Assembly: GCA_001800515.1 (NCBI GenBank)
Contig: MGVN01000190.1
Location: 1 to 20,700 of the forward strand
DNA: 20,700 nucleotides
Origin: Elusimicrobia bacterium RIFOXYB2_FULL_49_7
Lineage (GTDB): Bacteria > Fibrobacterota > OXYB2-FULL-49-7
Direction: 5' to 3'
Positions within the stretch are counted from its first letter, which is position 1. Each line of letters begins with the position of its first letter. The translations under genes and the position numbers were made by a program. The notes beneath the pieces were generated by a model. That model had not been told where the DNA came from and searched no databases. It was given only the letters and a program-made list of their open reading frames with translations. Of the stretch, positions 5,313 to 12,963 are shown piece after piece.

Positions 5313-7404
5313 AATCCTGGTCATGCTGCCGAATAATCCCGGCGATGTGCTTATGGCCACGCCGGCTCTGCGTTCACTCAAAGCGGATGGACATACCGTC
5401 CATTTCCTGGTAGACGAAGAGAGTGCTTTGCTGGTGCGCCATAACGCGAACATCGACTGTCTTCATGTGCTTCCGCGCCGGAAACTTAAAGAAAAGCTTT
5501 CCGAAGAGAATTTTCGACATGGGATTCTGGGACTCAAGGAATTTCTGGCCCCCTTGTTTCATGAAAGATTTGATAAGGTGGTCAACCTTTTTCAGGGCGA
5601 TTCGACCGCTTATCTTGCTTCCCTGCTTGATTGCAGCGATACTGTGGGCGGCCGATATACCCGAAAAGGAAAGTTGGAGCTTGTAGGGGACATGACGGCG
5701 CTCCTCTATGCCATTCCCTTTGCCCGACGGCAAGTGCCTGCTCATGCCTGTGATTTGTACACGCTCATGTGCGGTACCCGGCCGGACGGAAAAGGGGTGG
5801 AATTGTCTCTGCCTAACGAGGCCTATGCTTTTGCAGAACAACTTTTATCAGAGCGAAGCTTCTCAAGGGATCGATTGGTGGTTTTTCACCCCTGTGCAGC
5901 GCATCGTAAAAAGGAATGGCCTGCTGCCGCTGCCGTTGATTTTTTGAAGCGGTTGGAACAGGCGGGATATGATGTGATTCTGACCGGATCCGCAAAGGAA
6001 CAGGCGCGGGTTGAAAAACTCCGGAACGAAGCGGGCAGTCAACGCTCTGTGAATCTATGCGGGACCGCTTCTTTTCTTGAATCCGCGGCTGTTATGAATG
6101 CGGCGGTTGCGGTGGTATCGGGCGATACGGTGGCCATGCACATGGCTGCTGCTGTCGGTGGACGGGCGATTGCCCTCTTTGCGCCTACCTCACCGCTTGA
6201 AACCGGTCCCTATGCAGCGGGGAGCGTGGTTTTTGTCTCTTCTTGTCTTTGCTTCGGCGATTATGCGGGTCCTTGTTCCTTCGACAAGTATTGCACGCAA
6301 CACATCGGACCGGATCAGGTGCTGGCTTGTCTGCAAGGCGGGAAAGAGAAACCGCTATCCGGTATCAGACGGCTGGATGCGCAGTTTGATCCGACTACCG
6401 GTTTGATGGATTATCAGACGGATGGATATTCCGCCTATGCTTCCTCAGGTCGCGCTTTCTTGAGATTCCTGACCGGAACGCCCGCCTCCGGCCATTCTCT
6501 TTCTGCGGATGAGGATATTACTCTTGAACGGTTTTCCCGGTTATTGTCCGACAACAGTCAGTCCTTGAATATGATGAAACGGCTCCAGGCATCGGGCAAG
6601 GAAATTACGGATTGGCTTAAAACCAACCGCGACGTGGAACGCCGGCTGAATCTTTGCACCGGCCCGGGAGCTTTGTTGGCGGCTTTTCTAAGACTTAAAA
6701 ATAATGCCATCGGCTCCGAAGCGTTTCAGGATTTGGTGGAGGCGATGCTGGACAATGTGCGCAATCTGTCCATGGCCGTGGAGGCCGTTCGGGGACTCTC
6801 ATTGCCTGTTGCGGCACCTGCGGTAAAACCCAAAGTGGCTCTTCTGACCTCACCGGAGAATTCTGCCGGAAAAGCGTTGGATTATCAAGGGCTGCTTATC
6901 CTTCCTTTCAGCGGGAGCCTTCCTGGAATATTTTCTCAGGCGGAATCTTTGCCTGTAGAGTATCTTTTTTTCCTGTCTGACAAAGCGCTTCCGGCACCGG
7001 GTTGCCTGAACGAAATGGTTCGCATTTTGTCGATGTACCCGGACTTTTCTGCGGTGTGTGTCAAGGGGTTGAATCTTGACGATATAGTCATTCAGGCTGG
7101 TTGGGAGAGGGGAGCGGATAGGAGATATTCCGCCCGCCTGGCAGGCAAAGGGCGATTTGATTCGGAGGTCAGCCGTTATGCGTTTATTCCGGCTGCGCCG
7201 CTGGAGGGTTTTTTAGTACGAAAGAGGGCGTTTATATCGGTTATGCAGATTGGGCCAATCACTTCAGGTCCGGAAGCCGCGGGTGATTTTTGTGAGAAGC
7301 TGATGATGCATGCCGGGCCTATATTATATTGTCCGGAAGCAGAGGTTTACCTTATATCGCTGAACGATCGGAAGGCTCAAATCGGATCGTTCAGTATATC
7401 GTAG
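5305..7404 (+). CDS. GT9 (heptosyltransferase-family) glycosyltransferase with C-terminal degenerate GT2-like domain
   Basis: The 699-residue product is twice the normal GT9 length. Residues 1-345 form a complete GT9 domain: P-N-N-P-G-D-V-L-M-A-T-P-A-L-R (9-23), V-V-F-H-P (192-196), W-P-A-A (205-208), V-S-G-D-T-V-A-M-H-M-A-A (271-282), A-L-F-A-P-T-S-P (289-296) and the closing cysteine cluster (C314-C330). GT9 enzymes add heptose or related sugars from nucleotide donors. Residues about 350-505 are a helical linker I do not recognise. Residues about 508-685 look like a reduced GT2 (GT-A) domain: a Rossmann-like start; E-Y-L-F-F-L-S-D-K-A-L-P-A-P-G (552-566), resembling the D-x-D region but without a second aspartate; a later L-V-R-K-R-A-F; and L-Y-C-P-E-A-E-V-Y-L near the end. 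The second part is inference. It overlaps its upstream gene by 8 bases and, tail to tail, the histidine kinase gene by 28. Confidence 0.83.
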   Translation: MAKILVMLPNNPGDVLMATPALRSLKADGHTVHFLVDEESALLVRHNANIDCLHVLPRRKLKEKLSEENFRHGILGLKEFLAPLFHERFDKVVNLFQGDSTAYLASLLDCSDTVGGRYTRKGKLELVGDMTALLYAIPFARRQVPAHACDLYTLMCGTRPDGKGVELSLPNEAYAFAEQLLSERSFSRDRLVVFHPCAAHRKKEWPAAAAVDFLKRLEQAGYDVILTGSAKEQARVEKLRNEAGSQRSVNLCGTASFLESAAVMNAAVAVVSGDTVAMHMAAAVGGRAIALFAPTSPLETGPYAAGSVVFVSSCLCFGDYAGPCSFDKYCTQHIGPDQVLACLQGGKEKPLSGIRRLDAQFDPTTGLMDYQTDGYSAYASSGRAFLRFLTGTPASGHSLSADEDITLERFSRLLSDNSQSLNMMKRLQASGKEITDWLKTNRDVERRLNLCTGPGALLAAFLRLKNNAIGSEAFQDLVEAMLDNVRNLSMAVEAVRGLSLPVAAPAVKPKVALLTSPENSAGKALDYQGLLILPFSGSLPGIFSQAESLPVEYLFFLSDKALPAPGCLNEMVRILSMYPDFSAVCVKGLNLDDIVIQAGWERGADRRYSARLAGKGRFDSEVSRYAFIPAAPLEGFLVRKRAFISVMQIGPITSGPEAAGDFCEKLMMHAGPILYCPEAEVYLISLNDRKAQIGSFSIS
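7360..7394. repeat. Perfect 10-bp inverted repeat spanning two convergent gene ends
   Basis: CTGAACGATC (7360-7369) and GATCGTTCAG (7385-7394) are exact inverted copies separated by 15 bases. They lie inside the last codons of both the GT9 gene (plus) and the histidine kinase gene (minus), so both proteins end near Leu-Asn-Asp encoded by the same repeat. An RNA hairpin could form on either transcript. Neither side is followed by a T run, so a classic terminator is not supported. Confidence 0.6.
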
Positions 7405-10076
7405 ATCAGATTGGAAAGCTTTACCAGTTCGAACGGTTTCTGAATAAATGCCTTGGCTCCGGCTGAGAGCATGTTCTGGACATCGCCGGCCATGTCATAA
7501 CCCGATGCCACGATAATCTTTACATCCGGATTGATGGCCTGCAATGCTTTCAGGCAATCTGGCCCCTTTAGAACAGGCATAACCACATCCAGAATCACCA
7601 AGTCCGTTTTGTTTTTAAATTGTCGGTAATATTCCACACCTGTTTGACCGTTTTCCGCAGAAACGACGTTATAACCCAAGGCTTGTAGCATGGAAGCATA
7701 GACATCCCGGACCGCTGCTTCATCATCAATTAATAGGATATGACCCTGCCCATATTTATATTGTTGCGACAGTTTGACCGCGTCCGCGGCCGGGGTTCCG
7801 GCTTCGGGAAAAAGAAGGGTGAAAATGGTCCCTTTGTTCGGTTCGCTTTCCACTTCGATGTAGGCATTATGGCTTTTGACCGTGCCGTACACGCTCGGCA
7901 AACCCAGACCGGTGCCTTTACCGAGTCCTTTCGTGGTAAAGAAAGGTTCGAAAATCTTGGACAAGTTATGTTTTTCAATACCGGTTCCGGTGTCCTGTAT
8001 TTCAAAGGCGACATAGGATCCGGGAATGGGTTTGTAGGGACGCGTGCGTGCATATTCCTCATCCAGTTGGATATTCGAGGAATGAAAAGTGAGCGTCCCC
8101 CCCTCCGGCATGGCATCGCGTGCATTGACCGCCAGATTCATGACCGCGTTTTGGATCAGGCTGCGATCGCCCATAATCGTGGCTGGAAAAGCAAGCAGTT
8201 GGTCGACCAGGATAATACGTTTATCAATCGTATGCTGGAGAATGGTCATGACTTCCCGGACCGTTTCGTTCAGATCGATGGCAATGACCTCAATTTTTCC
8301 TTTACGGGCAAAGGAAAGAAGTTTTCGGGTGAGATCCGTGGCCCGCTGTACGGTGGAGAGCACGGAGCGGGTAAAGCCGAAGAGGATTTTGTTGTCCTGA
8401 CCGAATTTTTCCTGAATGATTTCCGTGAACCCTGAAATCGCGGCCAGCATGTTGTTGAAATCATGGGCGACCCCGCCTGCCAACAGACCGATGGCTTCCA
8501 TTTTTTGTGCTTGCTGGAGCTGTGCTTCCAGAACCTTTTTCTCGGCCGCCGCCTGTTTCTGAATCGAAATATCGGAGAAGACGCCTTGGAGTACCGGGTT
8601 TTTATTGAAAAAAGTCACGGAGTTGTGGATATTCACGGATTTGATTTTTCCCGCTTTGGTGACAATGGGCACATCTTGGATGGTCACCTCCCCTAAAGTC
8701 AGGTGCTTTTTAAAACCTTCCCGAATTATGTCCCTTTCTTTTTCCGGATGGAGATTAGATTGATGCAATCCGATCAATTCCGACCGTGTCCGTTCAAAAA
8801 GTTGTTCTGCTGCCAGGTTGCAGTTGATTAATGTGCCATCCTGGTTGGCCCATAAGACCGCATCCTTGGAATTCTCGAACAGCAGGCGGAAGCGGGCTTC
8901 GGCTGCCAGCAGTGCCTCCTCTTTGTAGTCTATTTCCTCCATGTCTTTCAGGATTTTCTGGTGCGCTTCCTGCAGAGAATCGAGCATCCGGTTGATGGAG
9001 TCGGCCAGGCTGCCTAATTCGTCGTTTTTATCTTTGGGAAAACGCCCGGAGAAATCTTTTCGATTGCCGATACTGCCGGCCCATTTGCTCAGCGCGGACA
9101 GTCGGGACAGAACGGTGATTTGCACATGAAAGAGAATCAGAGCGCCCAGAAGGAGCCCGGTGAGCAAAAGCCCGAAAAGAATGATCAAGCGGGCAAAGCG
9201 GATTTGTTTTTCGATCTCATTCAGCGTCGAAAGACGCATATTGTAAATTGTTCGATGGGATTTTGCCTCGACCAATAAAGCGGGTTTTCCGGTGAGATCC
9301 CGTATCAATGCGATTCCGCTGATGGAATCTTTGCTTTCAATCTTGATGTAGGTGGTCAGACCGGCTTCAAGTTGTGATAGACCCTTTTTGGTTGCCTCCG
9401 ACAAGGAGGGATTATCGATACGCTGGAAGGTAAGGTGGAGATGGGTCGATTGGCTCAGCTGACGGATTAAAAGGCTGTCTAAGTATTTTCCAAAAAGGAA
9501 AGTGCCGCGTGACGGTCCTTTGCCCGCCCCGTTCAGGATGGGCAGAGAGACCAGAAGCAGAGGTCCCCGGCTTGTCAGGAGCAATCCTTCTTTTCGGCTG
9601 GAAAGCGAGGAGTGGGAGAGAAGATCAGAGCCGGGCATAAGCGCTTGTTTCAAATCCGCTGGAGGGGGATAGAGGTGCCGCTGGTGGGGTTCATAAGATT
9701 GTTCGAATGCCGCTGTTCCATTGTTCCGGTACATGGCCCAATAATTGATTTGAAGGTTATGGATGCCGGTTGAAGTCATGTTTTCCCTGATGAACCGGGG
9801 GTCGTTGGTGGCCATGAAACGGTAGGAGAGGGCCCAGTCGGCATAATCCGACAGTTTGATGAGCCTGTTCTTTTGGTCTGCTGCCAATGCCTCCAGAGTG
9901 CGCTGGATATTTTCTTCGACGATTTTCTTTTCGGCCGTCAGTAACCCGACGGTCAGATCGGTATGAATGGCGTGCACCCCTCTTTTTAAGAGTAATTGCG
10001 TTGAGGTGAAAAGGGCTAATAGGCAAAATAGGACGATGGCAACAGAATACAAAAGAATCTTTATGCGTAAAGACAT
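7377..10076 (-). CDS. Membrane hybrid sensor histidine kinase (CHASE4-like, HAMP, PAS, HisKA, HATPase, receiver)
   Basis: This is an 899-residue inner-membrane sensor. TM1 (about 7-29) and TM2 (about 295-318) flank an extracytoplasmic domain of about 265 residues. It contains K-L-S-D-Y-A-D-W-A-L-S-Y (74-85), resembling the conserved D-x-x-x-W region of CHASE4 sensors. A HAMP domain (about 318-372) and a coiled coil follow, then a PAS domain (about 390-505). The kinase core has the phospho-accepting H538 in A-G-G-V-A-H-D-F-N-N; the ATPase has the N box N-A-R-D-A (651-655), D695 in D-T-G-T-G-I, F-E-P-F-F-T-T-K and G-K-G-T-G-L-G-L. A C-terminal receiver has D784/D785, the phospho-accepting D830 in L-D-V-V-M-P, S858 and K880. 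All catalytic residues are present. There is no DNA-binding output domain and no response regulator gene nearby, so the signal and final target are unknown. It overlaps the GT9 gene 3' end. Confidence 0.93.
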   Translation of the reverse strand: MSLRIKILLYSVAIVLFCLLALFTSTQLLLKRGVHAIHTDLTVGLLTAEKKIVEENIQRTLEALAADQKNRLIKLSDYADWALSYRFMATNDPRFIRENMTSTGIHNLQINYWAMYRNNGTAAFEQSYEPHQRHLYPPPADLKQALMPGSDLLSHSSLSSRKEGLLLTSRGPLLLVSLPILNGAGKGPSRGTFLFGKYLDSLLIRQLSQSTHLHLTFQRIDNPSLSEATKKGLSQLEAGLTTYIKIESKDSISGIALIRDLTGKPALLVEAKSHRTIYNMRLSTLNEIEKQIRFARLIILFGLLLTGLLLGALILFHVQITVLSRLSALSKWAGSIGNRKDFSGRFPKDKNDELGSLADSINRMLDSLQEAHQKILKDMEEIDYKEEALLAAEARFRLLFENSKDAVLWANQDGTLINCNLAAEQLFERTRSELIGLHQSNLHPEKERDIIREGFKKHLTLGEVTIQDVPIVTKAGKIKSVNIHNSVTFFNKNPVLQGVFSDISIQKQAAAEKKVLEAQLQQAQKMEAIGLLAGGVAHDFNNMLAAISGFTEIIQEKFGQDNKILFGFTRSVLSTVQRATDLTRKLLSFARKGKIEVIAIDLNETVREVMTILQHTIDKRIILVDQLLAFPATIMGDRSLIQNAVMNLAVNARDAMPEGGTLTFHSSNIQLDEEYARTRPYKPIPGSYVAFEIQDTGTGIEKHNLSKIFEPFFTTKGLGKGTGLGLPSVYGTVKSHNAYIEVESEPNKGTIFTLLFPEAGTPAADAVKLSQQYKYGQGHILLIDDEAAVRDVYASMLQALGYNVVSAENGQTGVEYYRQFKNKTDLVILDVVMPVLKGPDCLKALQAINPDVKIIVASGYDMAGDVQNMLSAGAKAFIQKPFELVKLSNLIYDILNDPI

Positions 10077-10083
10077 TTACTTT

Positions 10084-10113
10084 ATAATAATATTCCGTGG
10101 AAGGCTGCTTCAA
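10084..10113 (-). promoter_or_regulatory. Candidate sigma70 promoter for the histidine kinase gene
   Basis: On the minus strand TTGAAG (10108-10113) and TATTAT (10084-10089) are 18 bases apart. The -10 element ends only 7 bases before the ATG at 10076, and upstream of the start there is only a poor ribosome site (AAAGTAA). A second TATTAT at 10087-10092 would leave a 15-base spacer. Either way the predicted leader is almost absent. Confidence 0.4.
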
Positions 10114-10132
10114 CGAAAAACCATTCCAAACC

Positions 10133-10162
10133 TTGACACCCATTGCCCGGAAATGCTATTTT
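10133..10162 (+). promoter_or_regulatory. Sigma70-type promoter with extended -10, upstream of rplM
   Basis: A perfect TTGACA (10133-10138) is followed after 18 bases by TATTTT (10157-10162), preceded by TG-C as in extended -10 promoters. The expected start near 10169 gives a leader of about 38 bases before the GTG of rplM. This is the best promoter in the window and suits a strongly expressed ribosomal protein operon. Confidence 0.7.
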
Positions 10163-10206
10163 GATCGGTCTGTATTTATTTTGTTTATTTAGCTTTGGAG
10201 CTTATT

Positions 10207-10638
10207 GTGAAAACACCCATCCTGAAAGAAGATGATGTAGAGCGTGCCTGGAAGCTCGTTGATGCTTCCGGAAAGACTGTCGGACGGTTGGCGACCAAAG
10301 TCGCCTTCTGGCTGGCCGGCAAGCATAAACCCGCTTATTCTCCGCACCAGGACTGGGGTGATTATGTGGTGATTATCAATGCCGAAAAAGCCCGTTTTAC
10401 CGGAAAAAAAGCGGACCAGAAGACCTATTTTACCCATTCCGGATATCCGGGCGGCCAACGCATTTATACCTACAAGGAAATGATGCAGAAACGGCCTGCC
10501 GATGTCGTTAAGCATGCCATCGAAGGTATGATCAAGCACAAAAGCGCGCTCGGACGCCGGATTGCCAAGAAACTTTTCATCTACACGGGTCCGGATCATC
10601 CTCATGGCGCCCAAAAGCCGGAATCCGTTGAATTGTAA
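10207..10638 (+). CDS. rplM: 50S ribosomal protein L13
   Basis: L13 is an early-assembling protein of the large ribosomal subunit. The 143-residue product matches the family length. Visible hallmarks are W-K-L-V-D-A-S-G-K-T-V-G-R-L-A-T, L-A-G-K-H-K-P-A-Y-S-P-H, G-D-Y-V-V-I-I-N-A-E-K, H-S-G-Y-P-G-G and the closing Y-T-G-P-D-H-P-H-G-A-Q-K-P. GTG at 10207 is preferred as the start because GGAG at 10197-10200 lies 6 bases before it and the protein then opens V/M-K-T-P as in relatives. The in-frame TTG at 10195 overlaps that ribosome site and has none of its own. The gene is followed 25 bases later by rpsI, the usual partner, and led by the promoter at 10133-10162. Confidence 0.96.
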   Translation: MKTPILKEDDVERAWKLVDASGKTVGRLATKVAFWLAGKHKPAYSPHQDWGDYVVIINAEKARFTGKKADQKTYFTHSGYPGGQRIYTYKEMMQKRPADVVKHAIEGMIKHKSALGRRIAKKLFIYTGPDHPHGAQKPESVEL

Positions 10639-10663
10639 ACGTCATTAACAAGGAAATATGAGC

Positions 10664-11059
10664 ATGGCCGCAGAAAAGAAAATTCGCTCGACCGGTCGCC
10701 GCAAATGCAGTATCGCCCGCGTCGTCCTCCTGCCCGGACAGGGTTCCATTCAGGTGAACGAGAGGGAGGCCAAGGATTACTTCAAACGCGAAACGCTGAT
10801 GATCGAAGTCGAGAAGCCGCTGCGTCTTACGGAACGGTTCGATCGTTACCATGTAACCGCCCTGCTGAACGGTGGCGGCCTGACGGGTCAGGCTCATGCG
10901 CTCAGACTCGGTGTGTCGCGCGCGCTTTGCGTGGCGGAACCCGAACTCCGCGGTATCCTTAAAAAAGCGGGCCTCCTGACCCGTGATTCCCGTATTGTGG
11001 AAAGAAAAAAATACGGTAAAGCGGGTGCCCGGAAAAGCTTCCAGTTTTCGAAACGTTAA
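10664..11059 (+). CDS. rpsI: 30S ribosomal protein S9
   Basis: S9 belongs to the small-subunit head; its extended C-terminal tail reaches the P-site tRNA. The product (131 residues) has the family pattern: S-T-G-R-R-K-C-S-I-A-R-V near the start, Y-F-K-R-E-T, V-T-A-L-L-N-G-G-G-L-T-G-Q-A, G-V-S-R-A-L, L-L-T-R-D-S-R-I-V-E-R-K-K-Y-G, and the invariant ending F-S-K-R. Two ATGs, 10658 and 10664, follow AAGGA (10650-10654) at 3 and 9 bases; I prefer 10664, because 3 bases is too close, but the difference is only two residues. It is co-transcribed with rplM. The 141 bases downstream, before rpsB, contain a predicted RNA structure, listed separately. Confidence 0.95.
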   Translation: MAAEKKIRSTGRRKCSIARVVLLPGQGSIQVNEREAKDYFKRETLMIEVEKPLRLTERFDRYHVTALLNGGGLTGQAHALRLGVSRALCVAEPELRGILKKAGLLTRDSRIVERKKYGKAGARKSFQFSKR

Positions 11060-11109
11060 TTTTTTCATAGTCATAACCGAACCGTTTAAGCACACAACCC
11101 GCCAGAAGC

Positions 11110-11161
11110 GGAGGCCTTGGTTCCATCCTTTTCCGACAATGGACAAGAGGTGGCGGCCTCC
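11110..11161 (+). promoter_or_regulatory. Structured leader upstream of rpsB (candidate autoregulatory or attenuator element)
   Basis: GGAGGCC (11110-11116) pairs exactly with GGCCTCC (11155-11161). Inside it, TTG (11117-11119) can pair with CAA (11144-11146) and TCCAT (11122-11126) with ATGGA (11139-11143), leaving a 12-base terminal loop. The rpsB ribosome site (AAGGAG, 11189-11194) lies 28 bases downstream and is not sequestered. Known rpsB-tsf operons in other bacteria are autoregulated by S2 through a leader structure; whether this one is equivalent is inference. No T run follows, so it is not a standard terminator. Confidence 0.45.
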
Positions 11162-11200
11162 ACTGAGTTGTGGAAGAACCAAACCAAAAAGGAGAAAAAC

Positions 11201-12055
11201 ATGGCAGAACTCACGCTTCAAAGCCTGCTCGAGGCGGGCGCCCATTTCGGTCATCAGACCAGCCGTTGGAATCCGCAAATGCGCCGCTATATCCTCACGG
11301 CGAAAAACGGCATTCATCTCATCAACCTCGAAGAAACCTTAACCTGCGTTCAGGCTGCTGCCCAGAAGCTGGCCCAGGTCCAGGAAAACGGTCGCAGTAT
11401 CCTTTTTGTGGGTACTAAGAACCAGGCCAAAGATGCGGTGCGCGAAGCCGCCGAAAAGTGTAAACAGTGTTATGTTAACGTGCGTTGGCTGGGTGGATTG
11501 CTGACCAACTATTCCACCATCAAGAAATCCCTGAAGAAAGTCGATGATATCGACCGTATGGAACAGGACGGTACGTTCAAGCTGCTGCCCAAGAAAGAGG
11601 TCAACCGGCTGCGCAAAAAACGCGAACGCATCTTGAACTTTCTGGCCGGTGTCAAGGAAATGAAAGGGCTGCCGGGGGCGGTGGTCATTGTCGATATCCT
11701 GAAAGAGCATATTTCGCTTCTTGAAGCGCGCCGTCTGAAGATTCCGGTCATCGGAATTCTGGATACCAATGCGGATCCCACCAAAGTGGAATTTCCTATT
11801 CCTGCCAATGATGATTCCCTGAAAACAGTCCAACTTATTCTGGATTCTCTGGCCGATGTGATTGCCGCCACTCCGATCAAAGTGGTTCAACGGGATAATA
11901 AGGACGACGAAGGGGATGGCCGCAGACGCATCGTCAAACGCAAAATCATTAAGACAATCGTGCGCAAAAAGCGACTCAAAGGGTCCGGTGAAGCCGCGGA
12001 GGAGACCTCGGTGTCCGATGCTGCGGCCTCTTCCGAATCCGTAAGCCACGAATAG
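11201..12055 (+). CDS. rpsB: 30S ribosomal protein S2, with charged C-terminal extension
   Basis: S2 binds the back of the small subunit between head and body and is needed for late assembly and initiation. The 284-residue product shows L-L-E-A-G-A-H-F-G-H-Q-T-S-R-W-N-P (9-25), I-L-F-V-G-T-K-N-Q-A (67-76), V-N-V-R-W-L-G-G-L-L-T-N (92-103), L-P-G-A-V-V-I-V-D (157-165) and the I-P-V-I-G-I-L-D-T-N-A-D-P (181-193) segment. The conserved fold ends near residue 228. About 55 further residues follow: an acidic stretch (231-239), a very basic stretch (240-260) and a Ser/Ala/Glu-rich end. The start is set by AAGGAG at 11189-11194, 6 bases upstream. tsf follows 29 bases later, the classic rpsB-tsf pair. 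Function is certain; the tail is unusual but could be a lineage trait. Confidence 0.96.
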   Translation: MAELTLQSLLEAGAHFGHQTSRWNPQMRRYILTAKNGIHLINLEETLTCVQAAAQKLAQVQENGRSILFVGTKNQAKDAVREAAEKCKQCYVNVRWLGGLLTNYSTIKKSLKKVDDIDRMEQDGTFKLLPKKEVNRLRKKRERILNFLAGVKEMKGLPGAVVIVDILKEHISLLEARRLKIPVIGILDTNADPTKVEFPIPANDDSLKTVQLILDSLADVIAATPIKVVQRDNKDDEGDGRRRIVKRKIIKTIVRKKRLKGSGEAAEETSVSDAAASSESVSHE

Positions 12056-12084
12056 AACAGACTATTTTAACGGGAGATCAATCC

Positions 12085-12963
12085 ATGACAGAAATATCCG
12101 CCTCTGCTGTTAAGGAACTTCGTGAAAAGACGGGTGCCGGCATGATGTTATGCAAAAAAGCGCTCGGCGAGACAAACGGCGATGTCAATGCCGCCATTGA
12201 CTACCTTCGCAAGCAAGGCGAGATTACAGCCGGTAAACGCGCCGAACGGACCGCCAAAGAGGGTAAAGTGGGCATTGCCGCCAAAGGGCTCACTACCGTG
12301 ATGCTTGAATTAAACAGTGAAACCGACTTTGTGGCTAAAAATGACGACTTCAATGCCCTGTTAAACGGCCTTCTGGAAGTGGCGCTCGACAAAAAACCCC
12401 GGGATGTGGATAGCTTTAAGATTATGGCTGCAGCTGCATTCGGTGAGCGAACGGTTCAGGAAGCGGTCTCGGAAAAAAGCGGCATCATCGGCGAAAAGAT
12501 TGATATCCGCCGTGTGACAACCGTTGAAGGGGATTCTTCCTCCCGTGTTTTCTCCTATATTCATATGGGTGGCAAAATCGGTGTATTGCTTAAATTGGCC
12601 GGTACGCCCACCGTTCTTGAACACGCAAAGGTTTTGGAATTGGGTAAGGATATCTGTATGCAGATTGCCGCGTCGTCTCCTTTGGCTGCCAATCGGGATG
12701 AGATCCCGGCCGATAAGATTGAGAGTGAAAAAGCCATCTACCGCGAACTTTCCCTCAAAGAGGGCAAGCCGGAGAAGATGCTTGATAAAATCGTTGCAGG
12801 CCGACTCGAGAAATTCTACAAGGAAAACGTGTTGACCGAGCAGCTGTTTGTAAAGGACAATGAAAAAAGTATCAACCAAGTGATAGCCGCGTGCGCCAAA
12901 GAAGCGGGCGGAGAGATTAAAGTGATGTCTTTTGTCCGTTACCAGTTGGGCGTTTCCGCGTGA
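12085..12963 (+). CDS. tsf: Elongation factor Ts
   Basis: EF-Ts exchanges GDP for GTP on EF-Tu in the cytosol. The 292-residue product has the N-terminal UBA-like helix bundle ([19 protein letters not shown]), and the invariant contact motif T-D-F-V-A-K-N (80-86) with the upstream L-N-S-E. The two dimerisation repeats follow (about 60-140 and 155-285), including the [11 protein letters not shown] segment. GGGAG at 12072-12076 lies 8 bases before the ATG. Its stop codon overlaps the pyrH start (GTGA), so the downstream gene is translationally coupled. Length and motifs are normal for the family. Confidence 0.97.
   Translation: MTEISASAVKELREKTGAGMMLCKKALGETNGDVNAAIDYLRKQGEITAGKRAERTAKEGKVGIAAKGLTTVMLELNSETDFVAKNDDFNALLNGLLEVALDKKPRDVDSFKIMAAAAFGERTVQEAVSEKSGIIGEKIDIRRVTTVEGDSSSRVFSYIHMGGKIGVLLKLAGTPTVLEHAKVLELGKDICMQIAASSPLAANRDEIPADKIESEKAIYRELSLKEGKPEKMLDKIVAGRLEKFYKENVLTEQLFVKDNEKSINQVIAACAKEAGGEIKVMSFVRYQLGVSA

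Noticed and set aside
10577..11317. Minus-strand reading frame of 246 codons across rpsI and the rpsB leader
   Set aside because: Antisense to ribosomal protein genes; low-complexity-like composition and no recognisable domain.
11339..12049. Minus-strand reading frame of 236 codons antisense to rpsB
   Set aside because: Reverse translation of a conserved ribosomal gene; no motif or ribosome site supports it.
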